Below, piece by piece: positions 27,172-36,333 of a stretch of 64,000 nt of DNA. The stretch is from Nocardia colli (GTDB lineage: Bacteria; Actinomycetota; Actinomycetes; Mycobacteriales; Mycobacteriaceae). The notes below the pieces were generated by a model. That model made no database searches. It was given only the letters and a program-made list of their open reading frames with translations, and was not told the origin of the DNA. The position numbers were made by a program, and so were the translations under genes. Within the stretch, counting starts at the first letter, position 1. Each line of letters opens with the position of its first letter. The stretch spans positions 186,001 to 250,000 of the forward strand of contig NZ_VXLC01000014.1 of the NCBI RefSeq assembly GCF_008704205.1, read 5' to 3'.

Positions 27172-28404
27172 TCACTCGCTCGAGAGGGAACGCAGCTGGT
27201 CGAGGTACACGCGGGTGCGCGGATCGCCCGGATAGCGGGCGATGATTTCGCGCGCGGCCTCGCCGGCGATCCACATCAGCGAGGGCAGCGAACGGCGCTT
27301 GCCCGCGAACGCGCGCAGTCCCTCGTCGACCGCGAGTTCCAGATCGCGGTTGCGCACCGCGACGACCGCGAGGGTCAGATGCGCCTCGGACACCCGCATC
27401 GGGTTGCGCACCGTACCGTCCGCCCTGGTCGAGTTGCGGATGACCTCGTTCGCATAGGTCTCGGCGAGCCGATCCTCGCCCGCGACGCGGCAGCAGTCCA
27501 TCGCGTAGAAGTCGAACTTCTGCGGATCGACCACGAAATGGTTGTCCAGGTTGATCGGATGGTCGAGTCGCTGCAAAATTGCCCGGCCTTCGTCCAGGGC
27601 CGTTTCCACCTGCTGCTTGTCGCCGAGACGCGCCCAGGCCTTGGCTCGTTGCGCGGCGAGTTGCACACCGACGCCCAGGTTCTGGCTGGACTCCAATGCC
27701 TGGTCGACCGCGTCGATCGCGCCTCGGTAGTTACCTTGGGTGAGTGCGAACCAAGCGGCCATTTCCGCACTCCAGCCGGTGATTTCGGCGTTCTCGGCCT
27801 CTTGGCCGAGGGACAGTGCGGCGCGCCGGGTCGCCTCGGCGGCGGTGCGCCGGCCGAGGTCGTAATCCACGCAACCCACCAGTAGCGCAACCCATCCCGC
27901 GAGCACCAGGATGTCGCGGTGCTGCGCCAAAGTCAGTCGGCCGTCCAGCAGTGAGGTAATCCGCCGCAACCAGCCGGTGCCCTCGGCGTGCAGCTCGTGC
28001 GGATCGGCGTAGGAGTACTCGCAGCACAGGCGTTCCGCGGTGATCCGGATCGCGTCCAGGGTGGCGGGGGAGACGTCCGACATGCGCAGTCGCCCGATGA
28101 ATTCCAGCGTGTCCATGCCGGTTGCCGAGAGCACTTCGTCGTCGCGATTCGGCCTGGCTTTGGGGAAGAACGCCGCAGTGACAGTGTCGAAGGCGGCGGA
28201 AATTATCGGTGCGTAAAAATCATCCGGCCGCGACTCGCCCGATTCCCAGCGGCGCCAGTTACGCAGCAGTGTACTGTCTGTCGGCAGGTTGTGGGATGAC
28301 TTGGCGCGCATCACGCGGACGGCATCGGCTTGTGACCACCCCCGCGCATCGCGTTCGGAGCGCATCCGGACTGCCCAGACGGGTCGATCGTCTCCAGCGG
28401 CCAC
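27172..28404 (-). CDS. XRE-family helix-turn-helix regulator with TPR-like C-terminal domain
   Basis: A 410-residue regulator starting at GTG 28404. The N-terminal domain (MRSERDARGWSQADAVRVMR, then LLRNWRRWESGE) is an XRE helix-turn-helix of the type abundant in Streptomyces and Nocardia. The rest is alpha-helical with repeats of small-residue helices, TPR-like (for example GNYRGAIDAVDQALESSQNLG), as in peptide-responsive or developmental regulators. It is divergent from the small recombinase-like gene and lies 118 bp upstream of jetA on the same strand, so it might influence the operon, although that is only an inference from position. Confidence 0.8.
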   Translation of the reverse strand: MAAGDDRPVWAVRMRSERDARGWSQADAVRVMRAKSSHNLPTDSTLLRNWRRWESGESRPDDFYAPIISAAFDTVTAAFFPKARPNRDDEVLSATGMDTLEFIGRLRMSDVSPATLDAIRITAERLCCEYSYADPHELHAEGTGWLRRITSLLDGRLTLAQHRDILVLAGWVALLVGCVDYDLGRRTAAEATRRAALSLGQEAENAEITGWSAEMAAWFALTQGNYRGAIDAVDQALESSQNLGVGVQLAAQRAKAWARLGDKQQVETALDEGRAILQRLDHPINLDNHFVVDPQKFDFYAMDCCRVAGEDRLAETYANEVIRNSTRADGTVRNPMRVSEAHLTLAVVAVRNRDLELAVDEGLRAFAGKRRSLPSLMWIAGEAAREIIARYPGDPRTRVYLDQLRSLSSE

Positions 28405-28546
28405 GTCAGTAGTATCGCACCAGTTAACGCCCGGTGGCCGAGATAGGGCATATAGGTGTCAGTGGGTTGACATCTACATTCGCAAGTTGGCGTTGTACAT
28501 GCTGGACATGAGAGCGGAAAGTTAGCCGGACACATCTCGTCTCGAC

Positions 28547-28564
28547 CAGATGCAATTGCATCTG
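28547..28564. promoter_or_regulatory. 18-bp perfect palindrome in the XRE/recombinase-like promoter region
   Basis: CAGATGCAATTGCATCTG is perfectly symmetrical. It is followed at once by a second palindrome CCTTGCAAGG (28566-28575) and by CCCCA-CAA-TGGGG (28592-28604). All lie between two divergent starts and are likely regulator sites, possibly for the XRE protein. A TTGACA box is seen at 28467-28472. Confidence 0.5.
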
Positions 28565-28639
28565 TCCTTGCAAGGCGCAGTACCCCACAATGGGGAGATC
28601 CACATAAGGACAGCGGTACCCAATCCAACGGAGGTTCGG

Positions 28640-28945
28640 GTGGAAGCGTTGATCTATGGATACTTGCGTGACGATTTGGCCGATGGCCACTGTGCAGAGC
28701 TAGAGGATGCGATGAGCACCCTCGCCCGCGAAGAGGGGCTCTGCTTCGCCGCGACGTTCCATGAATCGACTTCCGGTGACGGCGCGGCATTCGTCGAGCT
28801 GACCCAGGAACTCAAGCGAGCGGACGCACATCACGTCGTGGTGCCGTCGCTCGATCATCTTGCCGGCCAGACGATCCCGCGGGATATTCTGCTAGCGAAA
28901 CTGGCCCGCGAGGCGGCGGCACAGGTCTGGACCATCGAGACCTGA
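28640..28945 (+). CDS. Small serine-recombinase-like (resolvase N-terminal fold) protein lacking the nucleophile
   Basis: A 101-residue protein starting at GTG 28640, with GGAGG nine bases upstream. The pattern YGYLRDDL, then an amphipathic helix, SGDGAAFVELTQEL, HHVVVPSLDHLAG and LLAKLAREAAAQVWTIE follows the strand-helix order of a resolvase catalytic domain. The expected RxS motif is replaced by RDD, and there is no DNA-binding tail, so it should not recombine DNA. Such proteins are found next to XRE regulators in actinomycetes, but their role is unknown to me. It may be an accessory sensing or regulatory partner. Confidence 0.6.
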   Translation: MEALIYGYLRDDLADGHCAELEDAMSTLAREEGLCFAATFHESTSGDGAAFVELTQELKRADAHHVVVPSLDHLAGQTIPRDILLAKLAREAAAQVWTIET

Positions 28946-29263
28946 GCGCCCGGACGGCCGCGCCCGGCCTGCGGGACAACACCCGCCATCGGTGCCGTCG
29001 TCGAACTTCCGCGAGCATCCTCGTCGTGGCCACACCGGCCGGCAGCGAGGCGAGCAACGCCGCAACATGGTGGTGCCCCACCGCGGATCCTCCTGCCAGG
29101 GCAGGAGATAACCGAACAGCGAGCTGCCGGCCTGGACCGCCGCAGCCATGGCAATCAGGGCTGGGCGCCCGGCCGTGACCAATCGCTCCCCGGTCCGGCG
29201 TATCGAAACGCGCGGGCCCACCCCGGAATCCTGCTGCGCGGCAGCGGATTTGCCAGGGGGCAT
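28892..29263 (-). pseudogene. Possible decayed small gene with a frameshift
   Basis: On the minus strand an ATG at 29263 opens MPPGKSAAAQQDSGVGPRVS and continues through a plausible AMAAAVQAGSSLFGYLLPWQ to about 29080. After that the coding-like sequence continues in another frame as HHHVAALLASLPAGVATTRM. This suggests one small protein split by a frameshift, overlapping the 3' end of the recombinase-like gene. No family is recognised, and the pattern could be chance in GC-rich DNA. The remaining bases of the 28946-29390 gap show nothing convincing. Confidence 0.22.
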
Positions 29264-29390
29264 CAGTCGGCGAACAGCAACCTGGCGGCTACCAATGTGG
29301 CGGTCGGCACCGCGCGCAGCGCGACCGCGTCCACCGCATGCCGCAACCCTCCGGCACACGGCGAACCAAAGCGGTTGACGCGCAGGCGGT

Positions 29391-30275
29391 TCAGAGCCCG
29401 AAGCTGCCCGGACCGCGCCTGCGCAGGTACTTCTCGAACTCGGCCGCGATGGCGTCGCCGTCGATCTTGGCCATCGCCTCGTTCACATCGACCGCCGCGT
29501 CGCCGCGCTCCTCGAGCGAGCGCACGTACTCGGTGACCTCGTCGTCGCCCGCGGTCATCTCGTTGACCGCGGTCTCCCACTCCTCGGACTGCGCGGGCAG
29601 CTCGCCCAGCGGCACCTCGATATCGAGCACGTCCTCGACCCGGTGCAGCAACGCGATGGTGGCCTTCGGGTTCGGCGGCTGCGAAACATAGTGCGGCACG
29701 GCGGCCCAGAACGACACCGCCGGCACACCCGCCTTGACGCATTGATCCTGCAACACGCCGGTGATGCCGGTCGGTCCCTCGTACCGGGTCTGCTCCAGAT
29801 TGAAGCGCTCGGCCGCCTCCTTGCTATAGGCGGAGCCGGTGACCGGAACGGGACGGGTGTGCGGGGTGTCGGCGAGCAGCGCGCCGAGGATGACCACGGT
29901 TTGCACGCCGAGTTGTTCGATGAACTCCAGCAGGTCCTCGCAGAAGCTGCGCCAGCGCATGTTGGGCTCGATGCCGCGCAGCAGCACGATGTCGCGATCG
30001 CTGCCCGGGGGCGAGCAGACCGACAGCATGGTCGAAGGCCACTGGATTTCCCTGGTCACGCCGTCTACCTGCCGAACGGTCGGCCGGTTGACCTGGTAGT
30101 CGTAGTAGTCCTCGGAATCGAGTTCGGCTAGCGGCTCGGCGTCCCAGATCAATTCCAGATGCTCTACGGCGCCGCTTGCGGCGTCGCCCGCGTCGTTCCA
30201 GCCTTCGAAGGCCGCGACCAGCACCGGTTCCCGCAATGTCGGCAGTTCCGGATCGGGAGTTTCACTGGGGTTCAC
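29391..30275 (-). CDS. PAC2-family protein (proteasome assembly chaperone-like)
   Basis: A 294-residue cytoplasmic protein of the actinobacterial PAC2 family, named after the eukaryotic proteasome assembly chaperone. VLVAAFEGWNDAGDAASGAV at the N-terminus is the family signature; WRSFCEDLLEFIEQLGVQTV and LADTPHTRPVPVTG follow. The homologue in M. tuberculosis (Rv2125) also stands divergent from metH. The start is GTG 30275 (VNPSETPD). Whether it truly assists proteasome assembly in bacteria is not established, but the proteasomal ATPase gene lies 17 kb away. Confidence 0.85.
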   Translation of the reverse strand: MNPSETPDPELPTLREPVLVAAFEGWNDAGDAASGAVEHLELIWDAEPLAELDSEDYYDYQVNRPTVRQVDGVTREIQWPSTMLSVCSPPGSDRDIVLLRGIEPNMRWRSFCEDLLEFIEQLGVQTVVILGALLADTPHTRPVPVTGSAYSKEAAERFNLEQTRYEGPTGITGVLQDQCVKAGVPAVSFWAAVPHYVSQPPNPKATIALLHRVEDVLDIEVPLGELPAQSEEWETAVNEMTAGDDEVTEYVRSLEERGDAAVDVNEAMAKIDGDAIAAEFEKYLRRRGPGSFGL

Positions 30276-30411
30276 TCGGTCAGCCTAATGTGTGCGGGGA
30301 ACTGGCGTGTCGTATGCCGTGGCCGGGCCCGGCGTGTTCGGCAGCGGCGGCGATGACCGGGTGTGTCGCTGCCCACTCGACTCGGCGAGCTGCACTGTCG
30401 CACCCGACCAT

Positions 30412-30425
30412 TACGCTTGATCTCA
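30412..30425 (+). promoter_or_regulatory. Candidate leaderless promoter of metH
   Basis: TACGCT (30412-30417) fits a -10 box (TANNNT) whose transcript start would be at the ATG at 30425. There is no ribosome-binding site before that ATG. No cobalamin riboswitch was found in the 149-bp gap. Confidence 0.4.
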
Positions 30426-33400
30426 TGTCTGCGTCCATCCCCGCCGTGTTCGACACCACGCTCCTCGACACGTTGCGTCGCCGTGTCGTGATCGGCGACG
30501 GTGCGATGGGCACCATGTTGCAGGCGGCCGATCTGACCCTCGATGACTTCATCGGGTTGGAAGGCTGCAACGAGATCCTCAACGACACCCGCCCCGACGT
30601 GCTACGCAGTATTCACCGCGCGTACTTCGAGGCCGGCGCCGACGCGGTCGAGACCAACACCTTCGGCTGCAACCTGCCGAACCTGGCCGACTACGACATC
30701 GCCGACCGCATCCGCGACCTGTCCGAGCGCGGCACCCGGCTGGCCCGCGAGGTGGCCGACGAGATGGGGCCGTCCGCCGACGGCACCCCGCGCTATGTGC
30801 TCGGCTCGATGGGTCCGGGCACGAAGCTGCCCACCCTCGGCCATGCTCCTTATACCGCGCTGCGCGACGCCTACACCGAATCCGCGCTCGGCATGCTCGA
30901 GGGCGGCGCCGACGCGATCCTCATCGAGACCTGTCAGGACCTGCTCCAGGTCAAGGCCGCGGTGAACGGCAGCCGGGAGGCCATGCGCCTGCTCGGCCGG
31001 CGCATTCCGATCATCACCCACGTCACCGTGGAAACCACCGGCACCATGCTGGTCGGCAGCGAGATCGGCGCGGCGCTCACCGCGCTGGAGCCGCTCGGCA
31101 TCGACATGATCGGGCTGAACTGCGCGACCGGCCCGGCCGAGATGAGCGAGCACCTGCGGCATCTGTCCCGGCACGCGCAGGTCCCGGTGTCGGTGATGCC
31201 GAACGCCGGCCTGCCGGTGCTCGGCAAGCACGGCGCCGAATACCCGCTCACCCCAGAGGAACTCGCGGTCGCGCTGAGCGGCTTCGTCTCCGAGTTCGGC
31301 CTCGCGCTGGTCGGCGGCTGCTGTGGCACCACCCCCGAGCACATCCGGCAGGTCACCGAGGCGGTCCGGGAGATCGAGCCGAAGCTGCCCGCGCTCGACG
31401 ATCGGCGCAGCCCGGTGCACGAGCCCGCGGTGTCCAGCATGTACACGGCGGTGCCGTTCGAGCAGGAAGCGTCGGTCATGATGATCGGCGAGCGGACGAA
31501 TGCCAACGGCTCCAAGGCATTCCGCGACGCGATGCTGGCCGAGGACTGGCAGAAGTGCCTCGACATCGCCAAGGACCAGACCCGCGACGGCGCGCACATG
31601 CTCGACCTGTGCGTCGACTACGTCGGCCGCGACGGCGCGAAGGACATGGAGGCGCTGGCCGCGCGGCTGGCCACCTCCTCGACGCTGCCGATCATGCTCG
31701 ACTCCACCGAAACCCCGGTGCTGAAGGCCGGTTTGGAGCACCTCGGCGGCCGGTGCGCGGTGAACTCGGTGAACTACGAGGACGGCGACGGCCCCGAATC
31801 GCGGTTCCAGCAGACCATGCGGCTGGTCGCCGAGCACGGCGCCGCCGTGGTCGCGCTGACCATCGACGAGGAGGGCCAGGCCCGCACCGCCGCGAAGAAG
31901 GTGGCCATCGCCGAGCGGCTCATCGCGGACATCACCGGCAACTGGGGTGTGCGCGAAAGCGACATCATCATCGACACGCTGACCTTCACCCTCGGCACCG
32001 GTCAGGAAGAATCGCGCAAGGACGGCATCGAGACCATCGAAGCCATCCGGTTGCTGAAGAGCAAGCATCCGGCCGTGCAGACCACGCTCGGCCTGTCGAA
32101 CATCTCCTTCGGCCTGAACCCGGCGGCCCGGCAGGTGCTGAATTCGGTGTTCATGCACGAATGCGTCCAGGCGGGACTGGATTCCGCGATCGTGCACGCG
32201 TCGAAGATCCTGCCGATGGCGCGGATCCCGGACGAGCAGCGCGAGACCGCGCTCGATCTGGTCTACGACCGGCGCGGCGAGGACTACGACCCGCTGCAGA
32301 AGCTGATGGGCCTGTTCGAGGGCGTGTCGACCTCGTCGTCGCGGGCCTCGCGGGCCGAGGAGATGGCGGCGCTGCCGCTGTTCGAGCGGCTGGCCCGGCG
32401 GATCGTCGACGGCGAGCGCAACGGCATGGAGGCCGATCTCGAAGAGGCGATGCAGCAGGTGCCGCCGTTGCAGATCATCAACGAGACGCTGCTGTCCGGC
32501 ATGAAGACGGTCGGTGAGCTGTTCGGCTCCGGCCAGATGCAGCTGCCGTTCGTGTTGCAGTCGGCCGAGGTGATGAAGGCCGCGGTCGCCTACCTGGAGC
32601 CGCACATGGAGGCCACCGACGACAGCGGCAAGGGCCGCATCGTGCTGGCCACGGTCAAGGGCGACGTGCACGACATCGGCAAGAACCTGGTCGACATCAT
32701 CCTGTCCAACAACGGCTACGAGGTGGTCAACCTCGGCATCAAGCAGCCGATCGCGACCATCCTCGATGCCGCGGTGGACAAGAAGGCCGACGTCATCGGC
32801 ATGTCCGGGCTGCTGGTGAAGTCGACCGTGATCATGAAGGAAAACCTGCAGGAGCTCAACACCAAGGGCGTGGCCGAGCAGTTCCCGGTGCTGCTCGGCG
32901 GCGCGGCGCTGACCCGCGGTTACGTCGAGAACGACCTGACCGAGGTGTACGAGGGCGACGTGCACTACGCCCGCGACGCGTTCGAGGGCCTGCGGTTGAT
33001 GGACGACATCATGACCCGCAAGCGCGGCGGCGGCATCGACCCGGACAGCCCGGAGGCGATCGCCGAGCGGGAGAAGGCGGCCCAGCGCAAGGCGCGCCAC
33101 GAACGGTCCAAGCGGATCGCCGAAGAGCGCAAGGCCGCCGAGGTGCCGATCGAGGTGCCCGCGCGCTCCGATGTCGCCGCGGACGTGCCGGTGCCGACGC
33201 CGCCGTTCTGGGGCACCCGGGTGGTGAAAGGCCTGGCGCTGCACGAGTATTCGGGGCTGCTGGACGAACGGGCCCTGTTCCTCGGCCAGTGGGGTCTGCG
33301 CGGCCAGCGCGGCGGCGAGGGGCCGAGCTACGAGGAACTCGTGGAGACCGAGGGCAGGCCGCGGTTCCGCGCCTGGCTGGATCGGCTCAGCACCGAGGGC

Positions 33401-34021
33401 GTGTTGCAACACGCGGCCGTGGTGTACGGGTACTTCCCGGCGGTGTCCGAGGGCGACGACGTGATCGTGCTCACCGAACCCAATCCTGGTGCGCCCGAAC
33501 GCTATCGGTTCACCTTCCCGCGTCAGCAGCGCGATCGCTTCCTGTGTATCGCCGACTTCATCCGCTCGCGCGAACGGGCCGAGCAGACCGGTCAGGTGGA
33601 CGTGCTGCCCTTCCAGCTGGTCACCATGGGCCAGCCGATCGCCGACTTCGCCAACGAGTTGTTCGCCGCGGACAACTACCGCGACTACCTCGAGGTGCAC
33701 GGCATCGGCGTCCAGCTCACCGAGGCCCTGGCCGAATACTGGCACCGCCGGGTGCGCGAGGAACTGACCCTGGACGGGCACGCGGTCGCCGACGACGACC
33801 CCAGCGACGTCCTCGAATACTTCAAACTCGGCTACCGCGGCGCGCGCTACTCGTTCGGCTACGGCGCCTGCCCGGACCTGGACGACCGTGCCAAACTGGT
33901 CGACCTGCTCGAGGCCGATCGGATCGGCGTCGTGCTGTCCGAGGAACTCCAGCTGCACCCGGAGCAGTCCACCGACGCCTTCGTCCTGCTGCATCCCGAG
34001 GCGAAGTACTTCAACGCCTGA
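30425..34021 (+). CDS. metH: Cobalamin-dependent methionine synthase
   Basis: A 1198-residue enzyme that transfers the methyl group of methyl-tetrahydrofolate to homocysteine via cobalamin. Four modules are visible in order: homocysteine domain (about 20-320) with DGAMGTML and zinc ligands in GGCCGTTPEH; pterin-binding domain (about 345-640) with ERTNANGSKAF; cobalamin domain (about 660-900) with the axial-ligand motif GDVHDIGKN; and a C-terminal reactivation domain (about 930-1198) with RGARYSFGYGACPD binding SAM. It is close to the size of M. tuberculosis MetH. Two hairpins follow its stop. Confidence 0.97.
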   Translation: MSASIPAVFDTTLLDTLRRRVVIGDGAMGTMLQAADLTLDDFIGLEGCNEILNDTRPDVLRSIHRAYFEAGADAVETNTFGCNLPNLADYDIADRIRDLSERGTRLAREVADEMGPSADGTPRYVLGSMGPGTKLPTLGHAPYTALRDAYTESALGMLEGGADAILIETCQDLLQVKAAVNGSREAMRLLGRRIPIITHVTVETTGTMLVGSEIGAALTALEPLGIDMIGLNCATGPAEMSEHLRHLSRHAQVPVSVMPNAGLPVLGKHGAEYPLTPEELAVALSGFVSEFGLALVGGCCGTTPEHIRQVTEAVREIEPKLPALDDRRSPVHEPAVSSMYTAVPFEQEASVMMIGERTNANGSKAFRDAMLAEDWQKCLDIAKDQTRDGAHMLDLCVDYVGRDGAKDMEALAARLATSSTLPIMLDSTETPVLKAGLEHLGGRCAVNSVNYEDGDGPESRFQQTMRLVAEHGAAVVALTIDEEGQARTAAKKVAIAERLIADITGNWGVRESDIIIDTLTFTLGTGQEESRKDGIETIEAIRLLKSKHPAVQTTLGLSNISFGLNPAARQVLNSVFMHECVQAGLDSAIVHASKILPMARIPDEQRETALDLVYDRRGEDYDPLQKLMGLFEGVSTSSSRASRAEEMAALPLFERLARRIVDGERNGMEADLEEAMQQVPPLQIINETLLSGMKTVGELFGSGQMQLPFVLQSAEVMKAAVAYLEPHMEATDDSGKGRIVLATVKGDVHDIGKNLVDIILSNNGYEVVNLGIKQPIATILDAAVDKKADVIGMSGLLVKSTVIMKENLQELNTKGVAEQFPVLLGGAALTRGYVENDLTEVYEGDVHYARDAFEGLRLMDDIMTRKRGGGIDPDSPEAIAEREKAAQRKARHERSKRIAEERKAAEVPIEVPARSDVAADVPVPTPPFWGTRVVKGLALHEYSGLLDERALFLGQWGLRGQRGGEGPSYEELVETEGRPRFRAWLDRLSTEGVLQHAAVVYGYFPAVSEGDDVIVLTEPNPGAPERYRFTFPRQQRDRFLCIADFIRSRERAEQTGQVDVLPFQLVTMGQPIADFANELFAADNYRDYLEVHGIGVQLTEALAEYWHRRVREELTLDGHAVADDDPSDVLEYFKLGYRGARYSFGYGACPDLDDRAKLVDLLEADRIGVVLSEELQLHPEQSTDAFVLLHPEAKYFNA

Positions 34022-34027
34022 GGCTCG

Positions 34028-34095
34028 GCGCGCGGGGGAGTCACCCGCGCGCTGTCGTCGAGTTAGCCGCACGCTCGCTACGGGGGTGTGCGGCT
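34028..34095 (+). terminator. Tandem hairpins after metH
   Basis: A perfect 9-bp stem GCGCGCGGG (34028-34036) / CCCGCGCGC (34044-34052) with a 7-nt loop begins seven bases after the metH stop. A second, AGCCGCAC (34065-34072) / GTGCGGCT (34088-34095), is followed by a short T-run. Confidence 0.65.
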
Positions 34096-34498
34096 TTCGG
34101 CGTGTCCGGCGCTTGTCGAATGAGTTATCAAACCGATCGGTATGAAGTGAGCGTGGTCACCGTGCTGCGGAACACTGTTCGCGTACCGCAAGGGCCTTGG
34201 CTACCTGCTCGTATGCCATGATTTGGGCAAATCCCGACGCGCCGAGCGGATTTCGTGCTTCGGCGTGGCGGGGCGCTGACCTGGGCGATCTTCCAGGGGC
34301 GTTCGGTGAGGTGGATGTGTGTCGGGTGGGTATGCCATTGTCGGAAGCGTTGCAACTGCATCCGGGGCAGTCGGCGGATGCGTCGCCATCGCTGCTTACG
34401 GGTGTAAAGGACTACGGCGCGTAGCAATTTCGGGGATTTCCCGGCGTTGCGCGCCACTGCAGTACCAGCTCGGCGCGTAAGCAGGAAGGCACAACAGC
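34096..34498. other. Intergenic stretch without a supported gene
   Basis: Short open frames exist on both strands, but none has a ribosome site with family-like sequence. The region presumably carries the promoter of the kinase gene. It is somewhat less GC-rich than the coding regions. Confidence 0.5.
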
Positions 34499-36214
34499 AT
34501 GACGGCGGACCGATTGATCGCGGGACGGTATCGGCTCACGGATCCGATCGGCACAGGCGCGATGGGCGTCGTCTGGCGAGGCACCGATGTCCGCCTGCGC
34601 CGCACGGTCGCGGTGAAACAGCTCATCCTCGGGCCGGGATTGACCCGCACCGCCGCGCTGGAGGCGAAGCTGCGCGCCATGCGCGAGGGCCGTATCGCCG
34701 CGCGCCTGCACCATCCGCACGCGATCACCGTCTTCGACGTCGCCGAGGAAGACGGCCAGCCGTGGCTGGTCATGGAATACATGGACGCGCCGAGCCTGGC
34801 GGCCAAGCTCTCCGGCAAGCGCACCCTGTCGCCGGTCGAGGTCGCCCGGATCGGCGCGCAAGCCGCGGGCGCGCTGGCCGCCGCGCACGACGCGGGCATC
34901 ATGCACCGCGACGTGAAGCCGGCCAACCTGCTCGTCGGCGACGACGGCACGGTGAAGATCACCGACTTCGGCATCTCCCGCGCCGTCGGCGACGTCACCG
35001 TGACCGCCACCGGCTTCCTGGCCGGCACCCCGGCCTACCTCGCGCCCGAGGTGGCGCGCGGCGAGAACCCGGAACCGGCCTCCGACGTATTCGCCCTCGG
35101 CTCAACGCTTTACGCCGCCGTGGAGGGCCTGCCGCCGTTCGGCGAGGGGGACAACCCCCTGGCCGTGCTGCACGCCGTCGCGCGCGGACAGGTGCCGAAC
35201 CCTGAGCACGCCGGCGCGCTCGGGCCCGTCCTGCTGCGCCTGCTCGCCCCGACCATCGATGCGCGCCCGACCATGCGCGAGGCGCAGAAGGCGCTGGAAG
35301 CCGTTGCGGAGGGCCGGGTTCCGAGCCTGGGCACGCCCGCGCTCACCAAGGCGCTGCCCGCGCCCGGCGCGGACAACGCGACCACCGTTCTGCCGCAACC
35401 GAGTTCGCCGACGAGCACCGACGCCGCGGGTAACGCGAACGACGCGACCACCGTGGTACCGACCGCCGCGTTGACCAATCCGCCGGTCGCCGAATCCGTT
35501 TCCGCACAGCCGCCGGTCCCGCCGCGCAGCGGTGCGACGCTGCCGGGCGGTCCGGGCAGCGGGCCGTCGCGCAATCGTTCGCTGGCGATGGCGGGCGCCG
35601 CGTTCGTCGTGGTGCTGGCGGTGATCGGGCTCATCGCCTTCGTCACCAACGATCGCAAGAGCGGTGACACCGCGACGCCGCCGGTGAACACGAGCACGTC
35701 CTCGTCCGCGGAGGTCCCGGCGCAGCCGCCGAACGCGGCAGGCCCCGGCCAGCCGGAGTCGCCGGCGCCGGTGGCCAACCCCACGCCGTCGGCGCAGCCG
35801 AGCGGCACGCCGACGCCGTCGTCGGCCCCGCCGTCCGCGTCGGCCCCGCCCTCGTCCGCGCCGCCGACAACGCCCCCGCCGACCATCAGCGCGACGCCGT
35901 TCGGTCCGCCGACGCCGGAGAAGGTTTCTCAGTTCGTGTCCGGCTACTACGGCATGCTCCCCGGCAATCCCAGTGCCGCGTGGTCGCAGCTCTCGCCCGC
36001 GTATCAGGGCGTGGCCGGTGGCTACAACGAGTACGTCCGCTGGTGGGGCACGATCAGCTCGATCACCGTGCGCTCGGTGACGCCGAACGGCGACAACCGC
36101 GCGGTGGCCTCGCTCACCTATGTGAAGAAGAACGGCGAGACGGTGAACGAGACCCGCTGGTTCCAGGTCGCCGCCGAGAACGGCCGCATGCTGATCACCG
36201 CGTCGGGAACGTAA
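34499..36214 (+). CDS. Transmembrane serine/threonine protein kinase (PknA/B-like)
   Basis: A 571-residue Hanks-type kinase. The cytoplasmic catalytic domain covers residues 1-275: glycine loop GTGAMGVVWRG, Lys40 in VAVKQL, catalytic HRDVKPANLL (136-145), DFG (156-158) and APE (182-184). A low-complexity linker leads to a single membrane helix at about 362-383. The outside part is a long Pro/Ser/Thr-rich stretch (about 390-480), followed by a compact domain of about 90 residues rich in aromatic and Gly residues. It has no PASTA repeats, so the sensed ligand differs from PknB. The substrate is unknown. Confidence 0.93.
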   Translation: MTADRLIAGRYRLTDPIGTGAMGVVWRGTDVRLRRTVAVKQLILGPGLTRTAALEAKLRAMREGRIAARLHHPHAITVFDVAEEDGQPWLVMEYMDAPSLAAKLSGKRTLSPVEVARIGAQAAGALAAAHDAGIMHRDVKPANLLVGDDGTVKITDFGISRAVGDVTVTATGFLAGTPAYLAPEVARGENPEPASDVFALGSTLYAAVEGLPPFGEGDNPLAVLHAVARGQVPNPEHAGALGPVLLRLLAPTIDARPTMREAQKALEAVAEGRVPSLGTPALTKALPAPGADNATTVLPQPSSPTSTDAAGNANDATTVVPTAALTNPPVAESVSAQPPVPPRSGATLPGGPGSGPSRNRSLAMAGAAFVVVLAVIGLIAFVTNDRKSGDTATPPVNTSTSSSAEVPAQPPNAAGPGQPESPAPVANPTPSAQPSGTPTPSSAPPSASAPPSSAPPTTPPPTISATPFGPPTPEKVSQFVSGYYGMLPGNPSAAWSQLSPAYQGVAGGYNEYVRWWGTISSITVRSVTPNGDNRAVASLTYVKKNGETVNETRWFQVAAENGRMLITASGT

Positions 36215-36333
36215 GCACAGTTCTCGTCTCCGGAGTGGTAGGGGCCACAACTGGGCAACTGGCCACGGTGGTCCCCCGGGTGCGGCGGTTATCGTGGCTA
36301 CGGCCTGATCGGTACTTCGGAACGAGGAGATGT

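Noticed and set aside
30276..30424. Cobalamin riboswitch before metH
   Set aside because: The B12-box core was not found in the 149-bp gap, and the start appears leaderless.
34197..34424. 75-codon open frame between metH and the kinase gene
   Set aside because: No ribosome site and no recognisable protein pattern; other frames in the same region are equally open.
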